Positions 1 through 12,407 of a DNA stretch of 64,000 nt are shown in pieces; the stretch's first letter is position 1, and every line of letters begins with the position of its first letter. The translations under genes and the position numbers were made by a program. The notes under the pieces are model-generated. The model worked only from the letters and a program-made list of their open reading frames with translations. It had not been told where the DNA came from and did no database searches. Source of the DNA: Telmatactis stephensoni (taxonomy: Eukaryota > Cnidaria > Anthozoa > Actiniaria > Isophelliidae); the NCBI GenBank assembly GCA_029948255.1, contig JALIZF010000943.1, positions 49,336-113,335 on the forward strand. Direction: 5' to 3'.

Positions 1-669
1 GAAGACTCTTAAAGACTCTTGAAGTATATATAAACTGACAGTTGCAACTCATTTCTAATTTGTTTGTTTTAATTGAAACTGTTTAGTTTATGGCTTTATG
101 TTAATATAACTGTTTTACCCTTGATCTAGAATGATAGGAAGACGCTTAAGACAATGACATGGAGCGATGACAAACAGAGATATATAAATAAGACAGAAAA
201 ATAAAAAAGGAAAGCCGTAAAGGTAAGGTAAGGTAAGTTACAGAGGAAAGCTAACTAAAGTGAAGGAGAAGGATTTTGGCGGAAAAATCGGGAGGCTGAG
301 AGATTTGGACGCCTTTTCCCCTTTCCTCAACTGTTTTTACTAACTTTCCCAAATGACAACAAAAAAACGTTGAAAAAACTTAACGGTTAAGAATCAGTGT
401 GATCTACTGTTCATGAGCTCAGTGTATTTATGTGATGTATTTTACGGTAGTTCACCACTCTCACAAGTGGACTGCAAATTGTTATCTGTTCCTTTTGCGC
501 GAGATTGCCACGAAATTATACCTTTTAGTTTATTGCCAATATTTCTACCAGATAATAAAAATAGAAATAAAGAAAGACATCTGTTGTGTCTTCATGTTTG
601 GAACAAAAAGAAGCTACATTTAATTATACCTTTTTGCATTACCACTATTTTCGAACTTTGTGTGCCATA
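1..669. other. Intergenic, no gene recognised
   Basis: No coding region, RNA gene or clear repeat could be supported here. A short direct repeat (GGTAA units near 220-236) is the only local structure seen. Short open frames lack recognisable protein features. Confidence 0.6.
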
Positions 670-814
670 GAGCTGATTTCGTATGACTGGGAAAACGGCA
701 CGGTCACCGCACGGTACGGTTACGGCAGAATTTTCAAATGTTCTTATAGACATTACGGCACAGACACGATCACCGTACGGCGCGGTAAGTTTCCCACTCA
801 TACGAAAACAACTC
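670..814. repeat. MITE-A copy (CGTATGA-ended inverted repeat)
   Basis: Imperfect inverted repeat. The left arm begins near GATTTCGTATGACTGGGAAA and the right arm ends near TTCCCACTCATACGAAAAC; the interior is rich in CGGCACGGTCAC. The same structure recurs near 9137, 23480, 27883, 32117, 44581, 48951, 57859 and (truncated) 62237, so it is a dispersed non-autonomous element family. No TSD was resolved for this copy. Confidence 0.65.
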
Positions 815-1081
815 TAATACAAACGGTGACACAATATATTGTCTGTGAAATGTCTTTTGTCGAAGCCTCAGCAAAACTCAATAACGTACATCTATTCTTT
901 ACCGACAGACAACGGAACAAACTCTCAAGAGACTTGCATTAATTCCGCACAAACTTTGTTGGAGAAGAAGAATCGTTTATTTGCTCTTGGAATAAATGTT
1001 ATACAAATTATAAATTCACAGAAGAGTTTTTTTTGGCACACCTGTTGTTTTGTGGCGCATGAAGTTCGAAAAAAGTAGTAA

Positions 1082-2245
1082 GGGACCGTTCATTTTTTAT
1101 CGGGAGGGGTGGGCTGGTGGTTTTTGAGGGGGGACCACCTGAAAAAAATGGCCATAAAAGGGGGGGCCAAGCAAAAACTTTTTGGCTATTTGAGGAGGGG
1201 TCATGCAAAAAAATAGTTTATGCAGCACCTTTTTGTTATCAAATCAAACAAAATGGAGCCATCACGAAGTACTTTTCTTGCAAAATTTCTGTTGAGCGGC
1301 TCGCGCTTCGCGCTCGCAAAAGACAATTACATTCTAAATTGTTACACTGCAGCCATGCTACAATGCCAAACACTTACAAGCTAGCGTAGAGTGAATTACA
1401 CTGCATTGCATCAAGATCATTTCAAATCTCTTTAGGAAACAGTCTTTACGAACAATAGATACCTATATTTCTGCAAAGCAGCTCGCACTTCGCGCTCGCA
1501 TTTGTAGTTAGTGACTTGCACATTCCACCATAATGGTACGTGTTTCAGATCCTTTTACTAAGGAAGAAGTCTTTGTAAACTTATTGTACTTAAATTCAGT
1601 AATTAATAGTCTTTAAATATCTTTGCACGTTGAGAAAATCCTTTTGGGAATTAGTCTCTGTTTAACATATACACCTCAAATTTCTGCCGAGCGACTCACG
1701 CTCGAATTTGAGATAAGTGACTTGCACATTTCATAACTAAAGATGATTTAAAATCCTTTTTGGAACTGATAGCCTCTCGCCTAGCTGTGAACATATATAC
1801 TTCAAAGTTCTGCCGAGCGTCTCGCGCTTCGCGCTCGCATTTGTAAATCTTTACTTGAAATTTCAGGTGAGCGGCTCGCGCTTTGCGCTCACATATATAA
1901 TTGTGTAATATTACTCTCTAATATTGTTCAACAATAATGGGCTTATATTTTCCTTTGCTACACATGAGGATAACAGCAATGATGACTAATAATTCAGTGT
2001 TATCCTAGTACGTCTGTGATAATGAAAAGGCAAAAATACATATTCCGATCTCTTGGATAACATTGCATAATTTTCAGTGGTGGTGGTGGTGTGTGTGGGG
2101 GGGGAGGGGTCATGTAAATGAAACATGAACTAAGAGGGGGGCCATTTAAAAAATTGTATGACAAAGAGGGGGGGCCGGACACTTTTTGGGGCAAAACTTC
2201 CAAAAACCACCAGCCCCCCCCTCCTGATAAAAAATGAACGGTCCC
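1082..2245. mobile_element. PIF/Harbinger-like non-autonomous DNA transposon
   Basis: The ends are inverted repeats starting GGGACCGTTCATTTTTTATC, extending about 45 bp with a G-rich block. They are flanked on both sides by TAA (1079-1081 and 2246-2248), the 3-bp target duplication typical of PIF/Harbinger. The 1,164-bp interior has no transposase. It contains several diverged copies of a GCTCGCGCTTCGCGCTCGCA-type motif (about 1293-1318, 1482-1500, 1687-1710, 1812-1840 and 1866-1895). Ends and TSD are seen directly; the superfamily is inferred from TSD length and the GGG terminus. Confidence 0.75.
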
Positions 2246-5007
2246 TAAAGCAAAAAAGTCTATTATATGTTTTTTCTCTGACAACTCGTGCGATTTACAG
2301 GGCTGATTGCACATGAATATTGCCTTTCAGATATAATAGAAATCATAAAGAACAACAAATCCTGCAGAAAGCGAACAAATCTAATAATGAGCATGTTATT
2401 GTACTAGAATTCAATTATAGTCTTAACGGATTTTGGCCAAGGACCTTCGTTACTCTAATAATTACGTACACCATGGTTCAGTTTAAATGATAACAATAGC
2501 TTTAAACTAATCTCATTACGTAACCACTTTTGTTTTGGTTTATCCCTAATTATTCAATCATCCACAAAAGACTGCGAAAAAGCTTCAAGATTATCCATTC
2601 GTATTTTCACAGGAAATGTGTGATACTCATGGATAAATATATGTAGGTGTAGATGTAGAGTTTCCACCCCTTTCCCCATTCACTGAAGATGCAATACATT
2701 TACATTTTTTATTCTTCATTTTTTCGTCTATTTTAAAAGATAACATACCCTAAGATTAATTTGAAATGTGTTTTAAAGACATTTAAACTGTTATATATCT
2801 TTTCGAGTGACATGGTAATCTGATTTAATAAGGCGATTTATTGATTTTCAAAAGCTCCTAAACAAATTACTTACACAAAGTTCCCGATTGATGGTTCAAA
2901 CAAAACACTCTTAGCTGTATTTTTGTTTCTATTTTCATGCAAATAGATAATTAATTGTTAGAATACAAGTAGACAGCAAGTATATAAACAGCTTAAAATA
3001 CAATCAGGGCCAAAAAGAAGAAAAACATAAATTTAGTGACGAGGTCTATATGTGATCTAACAGTTGCTTGATTTTTGGAATCATGTTTTCGGATAAACAC
3101 TGAACAGCTTGAAAAACTGTTACGAAGGTTTGTGCTGAGTAGTCTGTTTAATTGTATTTTTTATTATTCTTTTCTCTTTTTGTCAGGTGATTCTATTTGA
3201 TAAAAGTAGTGTTGGAAAACTTAGTGAGGCGATGAGAGTTGAAAATAAATTAAAATCGCATCAATTTTTTTTCTGAGTCCAATACTAGTTAGTGAAATTC
3301 AAGTCAAGTACCTAATTTATTTTCAGCCATATATTATATTTAACTTTGCATGCATTCTACAATTCTTTGTCACCCTAAGCAAACAGGCTTCTAAAAGCAA
3401 TTTTATTTTTTCATTTACTCAAATTCGCTTTCATATCTTTACCAAAAGATTTAGTTAAAAATACAAAAAACACAAAAGAACATGCAGCCTTGCTTGCTTA
3501 AAAGCGCTGTTAAAACTGTGTAAATGCTTCAAGTCAAAGTTGAAAACGTTAACTTATTTGTTTTCATGGTCACTAAACTAAATCAGTAAACAGTATTTTA
3601 TATATTCATTTTTTTATTCATTGACCTCTTTGTAAAAAAGCATAGATACTTGAGTTTTATACGTTTTTAAGAACCTGTTTTATAATCTTTTTATCGTCAC
3701 ATGGCGGAGAAAAGAAAGATTTCGGAAATCAGATTCTAATAGGCTAGATCCGTAGAGTTTTCGTGAAAGGAAGTTTCCCTTGTATTTCCGCTGTTCATTT
3801 ACGGTAAAAATTAAAAACATTTTCGCTGGTGTCATTTAGCTATTAAAGTGACTTCACGACCATTAATTACTTTTGTCACACATATTATAAACATCTTTTT
3901 AATTGTGCATATATGGATTTTAAGGATAATTATGAAAGGCAATATTTTTAAACTTCTAAAGCTGCATCTACATGACGTTTTCCTCGACAAGTTCTCCCCA
4001 ACAAGAAAAAAAATGGCCATATTTTTGTCATGTAAATATACACAAGAAAGTTTTCCTTTTCAAAGAAAACGCGGCTTGAGACCATTTCAGATCACGTGAT
4101 GCCACCCTTGGGTGTTCGATTCTTTCATATGTAAATACATTTCCGCCATAAAATACAAATTCTCAAGGGAAAATACGTAGTTTGAAATGGGCATTAGCAC
4201 ACGAAGGTAAAGAGGTCTATTTCATTCTGAAAGGTAAGACCGTATTTGTGTTGGTAATAATAACGTGTTCCGATCGATTTTTTATTTGCCTTTTTAGTCC
4301 TTGAAAAAGCAACTATCATCGATGGCCGAGTGATCGCTAAAAAGCTGCCCTTTAATCAATAGATTTGTTGGACAAAGCATTTAGTTGACAGATGACTTTA
4401 GATGGCTTTTATGTAAAGTTGAATGAACGAGAAGGAGTGTTTTATATCAACTTTAAAATTTTAAGCGCTTTGGACAATTTGTTATGTACGTCCCGTTTCT
4501 TCTTGCGCGGTAAAACAAGTCATATACCACCTACATGTTGTACAGGACATGAAGTACTTTTTTACCAAAATGTTTTAATATCACTAAGGTGATATGATCT
4601 GACTTATCAGAAATTCCATCTCGACTTAAGTAATTAAACTTTTGGCCATAACGTTTTAGAATCGGTGTAATCTTAATCACTGAAAACCGCACTCAGCTCC
4701 AACTATATACTAAAACTATAGCAACTATTGCAAGTACCGCACTTTTCAGAATTAACTACCGGATTTAGATGACATATTTCTTGATATTTTTTGTATGCTT
4801 CAGTTCACTTCACTTCATGTTTATTGTGAACCATAGAATTAACTAATATTAGTACACAGCAGCGGTCAATTAATAGTTTTCTACAGATTTACATTTACTA
4901 GGATATTTTCAAATGCTTTAGGATTTAGCGTTAATTAATCATTATTTCAGGTAGATTGGTCCCAGTTTTCAACTGTATTGGGTAAAAAACTATACGTATA
5001 TACATTT
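2246..5007. other. Intergenic, AT-rich, no gene recognised
   Basis: About 2.8 kb of AT-rich sequence with only short open frames. None has a recognisable domain, signal peptide or splice context. No inverted-repeat element was found. Confidence 0.55.
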
Positions 5008-5015
5008 GTACAAGT

Positions 5016-6220
5016 CACAGGGGTTCCCAGACCATAACAGTTTGGACCAACTGTGGTCTTTGAATTAATACAATGTAACGATATTCAAGTAAAATATCTC
5101 CTAAAAAGCATTAACTTACTTGGAATTAAGTTCAAAAAGGAGAAATATTGTATTTTTTCTCTAAAGTTGTGAAACCTTGGTGTGAAAAATTGGTTACAAC
5201 ATCATAAATCCAAAGGAACTGTGAGGTACTTTGCAACGGTCCAGTGAGTGCATATATTATAACACAAGGGAAGACAGCTTTTTTAGTGCTCACTCAAAAT
5301 GCACGCGACTTAAAACCTTTCTTTTGAACTACACAGGAACGAACAAATATATAAAATATATTCTGTTTTATAAAGAAGTATCATCACGAAATGACCAGAA
5401 TTAGTATAAGAATTTCGACGTTAGCAATAAATTAATATAAAGCCGAATTAAAGCAGAAATTGGCTAGACACTCAGCAAATGGGGAAAGGGAGAAACTGTG
5501 TATTTGTATTGTATTCAGATAGTTAGGAAGGGGTCTGTACATATTTTACGATCTATATTTTTGCAAAAACTACCTTTATTTTACTTTCAATTGGTGATAA
5601 ATCGTTCTAGACAAAAGAAGTGAAAGATTCCAAACCATTCGGGCAACAATTAAACCATTTTACGTTTGTTTTTGTATGCCACATCTCCGGCTGTCTCCCA
5701 TAATTCGTTAAGTGATCATCAGCCGACTTTTGCTCTGCTAAATTGTAATTACCAGCGAAGTGTTTTCCCTTGTGTAAATATATACTAAGAATTTTGTTTT
5801 GGTAAATTGCTTCAAAAGCATATCCGGACTGACATAACGAAAACGTCAATGGATAAATAAGCAAGGTATTTTTCTTTAGTTTAATAAATTTATTTCAAGG
5901 CCTTTTGAGACACGTTTTTAGCACGAAATGTTTGGTTCTTTGATCAGGCCCGGGTCCTCTATACCCCTTCGCTAAATGAAATGACGCAAAAATCAGTTTG
6001 GTCTTTTCACGCGTCACGGATAATTCAACAATCTCTTTCACGTTCACAAAAAAATCAAAAAGATTTTAGACCTTAAATCACGTTTCACGTCAAATAAATC
6101 AGCCATTCACGTTTCACGCAAAAGGTATAGGGGACCAATAGGTGACCCTGTTTGGTGATTTATCTAGCGGACTTAAAGACCACAGGAAACCCAAACTGTT
6201 AAGGTCTGGGAACCCCTGTG
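5016..6220. mobile_element. hAT-like non-autonomous element, 1.2 kb
   Basis: The inverted termini begin CACAGGGGTTCCCAGACC and stay similar for about 48 bp, through GTGGTCTTT. The flanking 8-mers are GTACAAGT (5008-5015) and GTACGAGT (6221-6228), an 8-bp target duplication with one mismatch. An 8-bp TSD with CAGGG-type ends fits the hAT superfamily. No transposase ORF is present. Another element sits inside at 5945-6150. Confidence 0.75.
5945..6150. mobile_element. Nested CAGG-ended MITE with TCACG-rich arms
   Basis: It begins CAGGCCCGGGTCC and ends GGTGACCCTG, with inner inverted segments GGTCCTCTATACCCCTT / AAGGTATAGGGGACC. Both sides carry many copies of TTCACG/TCACG. The same TCACG-rich design is seen in the element at 41639-42139, so they probably belong to one family. 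No clean TSD was resolved. Confidence 0.6.
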
Positions 6221-6440
6221 GTACGAGTTTGCCAATTGAATTTACACAAGGGCTCAAACAGAAACTCGCAGTTATACAATAGCCTGGTTGTAATTATTTG
6301 CTTTTTTTACAAATCCTCATTAAAAAAGCGATTTTGAGGAATTCGACTTGAAGTCGTTCTATATCAATTGAGTGCACATGTTTTTGATATTGATTTTTCT
6401 CGTAGATAAAAAATACGCAAATCAAGTGGTGAAGTAAACC

Positions 6441-9400
6441 ATGGACCCGTTCAAGCCTCAGTTCAAACCTTCCGACACTAACGCATTACCAACTACCACA
6501 CAAGATGACGCGGACAACACAGTCCAACCTTCTTCGAAGCACGACGAACAACTTATTCAAGATTTTGGCTCGTATACAACACTCCATGGATTTCACTTTA
6601 TTCTTGATTCGGGATCCCTGTGGAGGCGCTTGCTGTGGATCGTTTTAATATTGTTCGGCTTTGGGTTTTTAATTTTTCAAACATATACCAGTCTAATAAG
6701 GTTGAATTCTAACGAAGTCGTAATATCAAAGAGCGTAGAGGTCGCTAAGGCTCTCCCTTTTCCTGCTGTCACAATCTGCAATCAAAACATGATGAGAAAA
6801 AGCAAAATTCTTGGAACAATAGCTCAGGATTATTTGGATCAAATGGATTATATAAAGTTTGCGTTTGCTGGTCAGAAGCCCAAGGACGTTCCGTCGTTTA
6901 ACATCGGAGAAACACTCCAGGAAGCTGGTCACCAAATTGAAAATATGATTCAATACTGTGAATTTGCAGGTATAAACTGTAAGGAAAATTTACGTCAGTA
7001 CTTCATGCAAACAACGCCATCGTACATGGTAGGTATTTTGATTTCGTTTTGTTAACTTTTTGACAGCTTTGTTGGGCAACAGAAAAAATGCTGCACTATA
7101 GAATCTACAATATTAATATTTCAAAATTTCGGTTTTACAAAAAAAAAATTGTAGTGCCAATTTTTCATATTTTGTCAATTACTGTAGCTCTATATTAGAA
7201 TAAAATTGACTAATTATGAAAGAATTTAACCGTTTAGGTTTGGTGATTTTTGCCGCAAAAGATCAACCGCGCGACATGACGTCAGCACAATAAAAATCCT
7301 GCCATTCCAGTGTTGTGCATGCCCATGATCTTGTGCGCGGGCGCAAGCTAAACTATAGCGAGTTACCTTAATTGAAGATTAATTTTAGAGCAGCCCGGTC
7401 GTATATTGGGTAACCTGTGTACAGACTTAATCCGTGCAATACAAATGCACCTAATTCATCTAGCTTTAAAGACAAAAAAATAGTCACACTATGTAACGTT
7501 TTCGCAAACAGTAACGCGCAACGCTAGTAGGATCCGGTTCTACTTCTGCAAATGTTACACGCGACGTTAAGATGATGTTACACGGGTCGATTCGCAACAA
7601 CGATTTTCCGCGCAACAAATGTTGCCCGTAAAGTTTGTGCCGCGGAAAATACAAAAAGCAACTGTTTTTAGCCATATTTTTCCTTAATGAACATAACAAG
7701 TTTTTGATATGAATTTTAAAATCTTTTAACGCAAAATTATCAATTTGACCAAGTGTTGCGCGGAAAATGTTGTTGTTGCGAATCACCTTTACAAAAAAGT
7801 TACATCGTGTGTACGTACGTCCGGGTCTTAACGCATACCCTCGGGGAAAGTTGGAACTTTGGTATAAGAAGTTGGTATAAGCTAAAAAAAGCTAAAAGCT
7901 TAGTCATCCATTGGCTATACTACCCTTGAGTCGTCATACAAATTGTAAATCCCAAATTTGTTGTTCTTGCAGCATGGGCTCTGCTACACATTCACCACTA
8001 ACAATTCCATAGTGAAGGAGGTTAGCAACGGCAGACGTCAGGGATTACAACTTCGACTTGATGCCGAGCCGTTCGAGTATTACGGACCATTTAGCTACGA
8101 TGCTACAGGGTTTAAAATCGCCGTCCATGAGCCTGATACTTATCATGACATTGAAAACGATGGCTACGATGTTTCTCCAGGGTTTTACACCAGTATCAGG
8201 ATCAAAAGGACCAAGGTATGCATGCGACAAGTTTGATATGCTTAAGGGGTGTTTACATGGCACTAGGATCATCCTAGCACTAGGATCATCCTACCTGCTA
8301 TACATTTACTGCATTCTGTTTACATGGAAATTTGTGTGTTCGCTTCGGGTACTAGGATCATTCTACTAAACAGAATGCAGTAAATGTATAGCTGGTAAGA
8401 TGATTCGCCTGCTAGGATGATCTTAGTGCTAGGATCCTAGTGTCATGTAAACACCCCTAAATGTATATCAGGTAGGATGATTCGTCTGCTACCATTAATT
8501 CTGGCCCCCAAAAAAGACCTTGAAACCTAGCACCAGCTCCTAAATCTCATCATTTCAAATTAAACAAGTTTCAGCGACTTCATGTAACTTATCTGTGTGG
8601 TCTCTATCTTAGACAATCACCATGCGACCACCCTATCCATCTAAGTGTGGATCGAAGAAGTTGCACAACTTTGAACGATACTCACAAGAATCTTGTCTCG
8701 CCGAGTGCTGGGCTCAAAAGTTCGCTAAGCTGTGTAACTGCCGTATTCTAGGAATGGTTGAAAAGGGTACGATAACTTGATTTATCATTGCACAGTTATT
8801 TTAATCAGTGATGAAAAATATAAGACATGAGGATAACAAAATGCAGAATGCACGTTATAAAAACGTTGGGCGGAAACGTTCAACGCGATATCGTGCGCCG
8901 AGCATACCTATATAGAGTCTGTTTCCGTGTGACTAATAGGGAACTTCAGATTTGACAACGAGTACGAGATTGAGTCCGAGTACGTGTTTTTAAATTGGTC
9001 TTGTGTGGGATGTTGATACCGAATCATAGCCAATTTTCCATTTCACGGTTCAGTATCAACAACTCACGCAAGGCCAATTTCAAAACTTGTACTCGTACTC
9101 AATCTCGTACTCGTAGTCACATCTGAAGTTCGCTAATAACGGCACGGTCACAACATAGAATGACGGTGAAAACGGCACCGCACGGTCACGGTATGGTTAC
9201 GGCAGGAATTTCGAATGTTTTTATAGACAACACCAAGAGACCATAATAGTAAGAGAGCGAAACTCAGTATTGATGTCTGTGCGATGTTCGTGGCGACTAA
9301 AGCTATTTTAGTAACTTCGCCATCGCGCGCGCAAGGCTTTTAAAGAATAGAATTGAACTGTCAAAAGCAAACGGTCCCGTTCGCGCGCACGTCAAAAATC

Positions 9401-12400
9401 AAATTCTACTGTTTGAGAACCTTGCGCGCGCGATGGCAAAGTTACTAAAAATAGCCTTAGTCGCCCCACGTACATCGCACAGATATCAATACTGAGTTTT
9501 GCTCTCTTAGTATTATGATCCCTTGACAACAACACGGCACTGACACGATCACAGCACGGCACGGTCTTTTTCACACACATATGAAATCTGCTCTGGCATG
9601 ACACGTCACGGCACTTATGACACGCTCACGGCAAAACGCCGTCTGTTTCTCGATTGAATTTCTGTAACTTTTACTCATCTCATTTACACAAATTTTGAAT
9701 CTTGTTTACAATACATTGAGTTTAAAACACTGACCTACAAATAGACAGCGTCGAGCAAAAGACCAACTTAAAGAAGCATGCATGAAAAGGCGCACTGATA
9801 AGTCAAATATAAATATAGATTTAATGAACTAAAATTTTCAGTGTAACATTGAATATGAATCGCTGATACTTCACTCAGAGCTGACAACCTTACTTGGCAG
9901 GTGTGAACGTCACAAGGTACTGCAACAATACTGAAATAAACCGAGGCTTCCTTAAATTCAGGGATGTAGGTGAGTTGTATTTATAATAACAACTTCTAAG
10001 TCGCACAATTTCTCGTCTGCCCAGCTTAAGTTACGGTTGGGTGAAGTCAATAGTGGATCGTCAAGAGGAAGACCATTTAAAGGGTGACAAGGGTGGCAGC
10101 AGTGGTTTGAATATCGCTCACCTCCGCTGTAGTCTAAGCAAGAGTCCCAGGCGTTGGGACTGATATGCGAGTTGAGTAATTAAATTCAGGGTCTCTTTCT
10201 TGCCACGAGGTTTTTTCTCGAACGGGTACCCGTGTACTCCCCTCCTTGAAAACCAAAATTATTTCGATCTCGAGCTTTGCTTTGTCGTCAGACGGGTTTT
10301 ATAGGACTGCCTAGTGTACATTTGAAGGCCGACCATGCGCGCGCACGTTGACCTGCATGTTTGCAATAAATTCAGCTGTTAGGCTGAGGACGATTTTTCG
10401 TAGTATAAACCGGATAGTTACTGAACTGTGACTGATGTCTTAATTTGTTTCAGAAATCTCTCCAGAAACTTGTGGATGCCCAATGGAGTGTACGTCTATT
10501 CAGTACAGTGTACGGACATCCATGGCTCACTATCCATCCGAACACCTGTGGGACTCCCTGGTGCCTATGATGGCAGCGCTGACAGGGCTTAATGCTTCCG
10601 ACCCAGTACAAAAAGCACAAATTCAGGAAATAGCAAGGTATTGCGGTACTATACGATCTTGGACAAAAGGGGTTAGGACTTTTTAGAGTTTAGAAATGAT
10701 TCGTAAAAATAGAATTTGAGCATGAATCTAAAGCCAAAAATTTAAATTAAAACACAGTGCAAGAATGGCTAGTTTTTGTCACTTTATTCGATACTGAAAA
10801 GATATCCTCTTAAGATATATCTAATTCTCAGCGGGCTGGCAAATAGTTTAATATGATGTACATGTGCAAAATTGGTACTTTCAAACTGTGAGATATAGAG
10901 TGTCAAAGAAGAAGGGAGGAGTGGGGAAAGAAGGGAGACATCCATATAGGAATTACCAAGGAAAAAAAACAGTGTTAGAGTACAAATGTATGGAGTTGGG
11001 TTTCGTTTAATTGAGCACTAAAACGCGCTGATTTGTGGCAAACCTGCATAGCCGTGATTCTCAATCTCCTATGGAGTCATGCGGTCTAGCGTCTCCAATG
11101 ATTTATGACTGCTAGCAACTAGATGTTGAAAACATTTGGCTAATTTGGCTTGCGTAGACTTGCGTGCTCATTTGAATAAAAAATACAACCGAAATGCTCG
11201 TTCCCATAGGTGATTTAGCTTGTAGTTGGTCCAATGATGTGGAAAGGAGGGGTGTAGGATCGCAAAAAGGGAAAGAAATGGGGAGCATGGCACATTCCAA
11301 TGCGTTGTTAGAAAAAATACTTACACAATTATATTTGGATTTTTTTTTGTTGCTCAATGCTAATTGAACATGAAAGAAAATCTCCCCTTAATCTGTGTAT
11401 GACTTGACGATAATATATTTTGTTACTAGGAAACACAATGCTGTGGTGAACATATTCTACGAACACATGATTACAGACGTCACTGAAGAGAAAGCTCGGT
11501 ATGACATCAGCAAGTTTGGAAGTAAGTGATCTCAATAGAATCAATACGTTTATTATTACTGAAAAATTTACGGAAAAGGCGGAGGTTTTACTTCGTTAAA
11601 AGGCACTTAATACAGGATGTTTCTCCCATCGCTTCTTAGTTACACGCCGCAATTGTTTCTGCAATTCGTCTCAACGCATGCGCAATGGCAATGCGGAACG
11701 AGTTGAGCAAACCACATTGCAGGGGTGTAACACCTTGAATGTGTCAAAATTATTCTACAGACCTTTAGCATCTACTACGAGCAACAATATTTTTGTAATA
11801 TGTAAAGAAAGCCCGCCGCACATGTTGAGAAACTGAATGAGGAAACTGCCACACGAGGTACTTAGCTCAGACGATTTCTCACCGCAGACTTGTTGCATCT
11901 TTAGCTACGCGAGGCCAAAAATAGAGCAGGTAAAGGAGCACACGGTGAGAAAAGTGCCTCGCGTGGCAGTGTCCTTACAGAGTTTCTCAACGTGCGCGGC
12001 GGGCTGCAGCTTGTATTGGTTAGGTCCAGTACCTTAATTTATACTATTTATAAGAACTTTTATTATTGATTCATTTTTGTAGAAAATGACATAGGTACGA
12101 AATAAAGATTATTGTAGTTGTTTTTATTGTTGTTGTTGTTATAAGAACACCATTGCAACACGTGTTGCAGAAACAGTTGCACTGTCGAGTTAAAGTATTT
12201 CTTTTTTTCCTTTTTTTAGCGGACATTGGAGGCAACATGGGGCTTTTCCTTGGATGCAGTTTATTGACAGTCTGCGAGTTTATTGATTTAATTGTCATGA
12301 TTTGCCTAAATCGATGGAGGAAAAAATCAGCAAAGATTAATGAATCTAATCATAATGGTCAAAACAATAGCCAAAACAATGGTCCAGTGGAAATGGTCAA

Positions 12401-12407
12401 GTGGTGA
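6441..12407 (+). CDS. DEG/ENaC family sodium channel subunit (ASIC/peptide-gated type)
   Basis: Seven coding exons join in frame with GT-AG introns: 6441-7028, 7973-8215, 8613-8766, 9901-9969, 10454-10637, 11430-11521 and 12220-12407. Together they give 1,518 nt, or 505 aa, normal for the family. The start ATG lies in a good context (AACCATGG). A cytosolic N-terminus carries the gating HG pair (residues 49-50); TM1 is about 64-82 and is followed by FPAVTICN (107-114). The extracellular region is cysteine-rich: exons 3-5 carry the PPYPSKC, C-x-C and CGCPMEC blocks and a YS/YP pair. TM2 starts after DIGGNMGLFLGCS, giving a G-C-S filter (455-457) where ASICs usually have G-A-S. The short C-terminal tail is asparagine-rich. 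Family members are trimeric, amiloride-sensitive Na+ channels gated by protons, peptides or force; the stimulus cannot be read from sequence. Intron 1 is 944 nt and the introns hold several MITEs. Confidence 0.93.
7588..7783. repeat. Inverted repeat in DEG/ENaC intron 1
   Basis: Arms of about 30 bp (GATTCGCAACAACGATTTTC near 7588, its complement near 7754-7783) enclose about 135 bp. Weaker complementarity continues outward (GTTACACG / CATCGTGTGTAC). It is probably a decayed MITE. No TSD was identified. Confidence 0.5.
8246..8457. mobile_element. Harbinger-like MITE in DEG/ENaC intron 2
   Basis: 212-bp element whose ends, GGGGTGTTTACATG and CATGTAAACACCCC, are perfect inverted repeats followed by CACTAGGATC-type arms. 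TAA flanks both sides (8243-8245 and 8458-8460), the PIF/Harbinger target duplication. It is internally palindromic and non-coding. Confidence 0.85.
8937..9135. repeat. Inverted-repeat MITE in DEG/ENaC intron 3
   Basis: Arms of about 50 bp are built on GAACTTCAGAT and ACGAGTACGAGATTGAGT, inverted at the two ends. The centre holds GGTCTTGTG / CAAGGCC complementary segments. It directly abuts the MITE-A copy that follows. Confidence 0.7.
9137..9600. repeat. MITE-A copy split by a nested palindrome
   Basis: CGGCACGGTCAC-rich inverted repeat matching the 670-814 copy (ATTTCGAATGTTTTTATAGACAAC on the left; GGCACTGACACGATCAC on the right). It is interrupted by the 9234-9525 element. The right end retains the TTTTCACACACATATGAAA-type arm. 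Confidence 0.65.
9234..9525. mobile_element. 292-bp near-complete palindrome nested in MITE-A
   Basis: Ends CAAGAGACCATAATA and TATTATGATCCCTTG are inverted. The arms (about 120 bp each) stay complementary through TCTGTGCGATG, AGTAACTTCGCCATCGCGCG and their complements. It splits MITE-A at ACAACAC/ACAACAA, a likely 7- to 8-bp target duplication. It can fold into a long hairpin within the DEG/ENaC pre-mRNA. It carries no ORF. Confidence 0.75.
11810..12006. repeat. Inverted-repeat MITE in DEG/ENaC intron 6
   Basis: The left arm GCCCGCCGCACATGTTGAGA is complementary to the right arm TCTCAACGTGCGCGGCGGGC, and CTGCCACACGAGG pairs with CCTCGCGTGGCAG further in. Arms are about 60 bp with a short loop. 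It lies just upstream of the last coding exon. Confidence 0.75.

Noticed and set aside
1117..1389. Short frames in the 1.1-2.2 kb element
   Set aside because: Gly/Pro-rich translations of the G-rich terminal inverted repeats; no transposase features.
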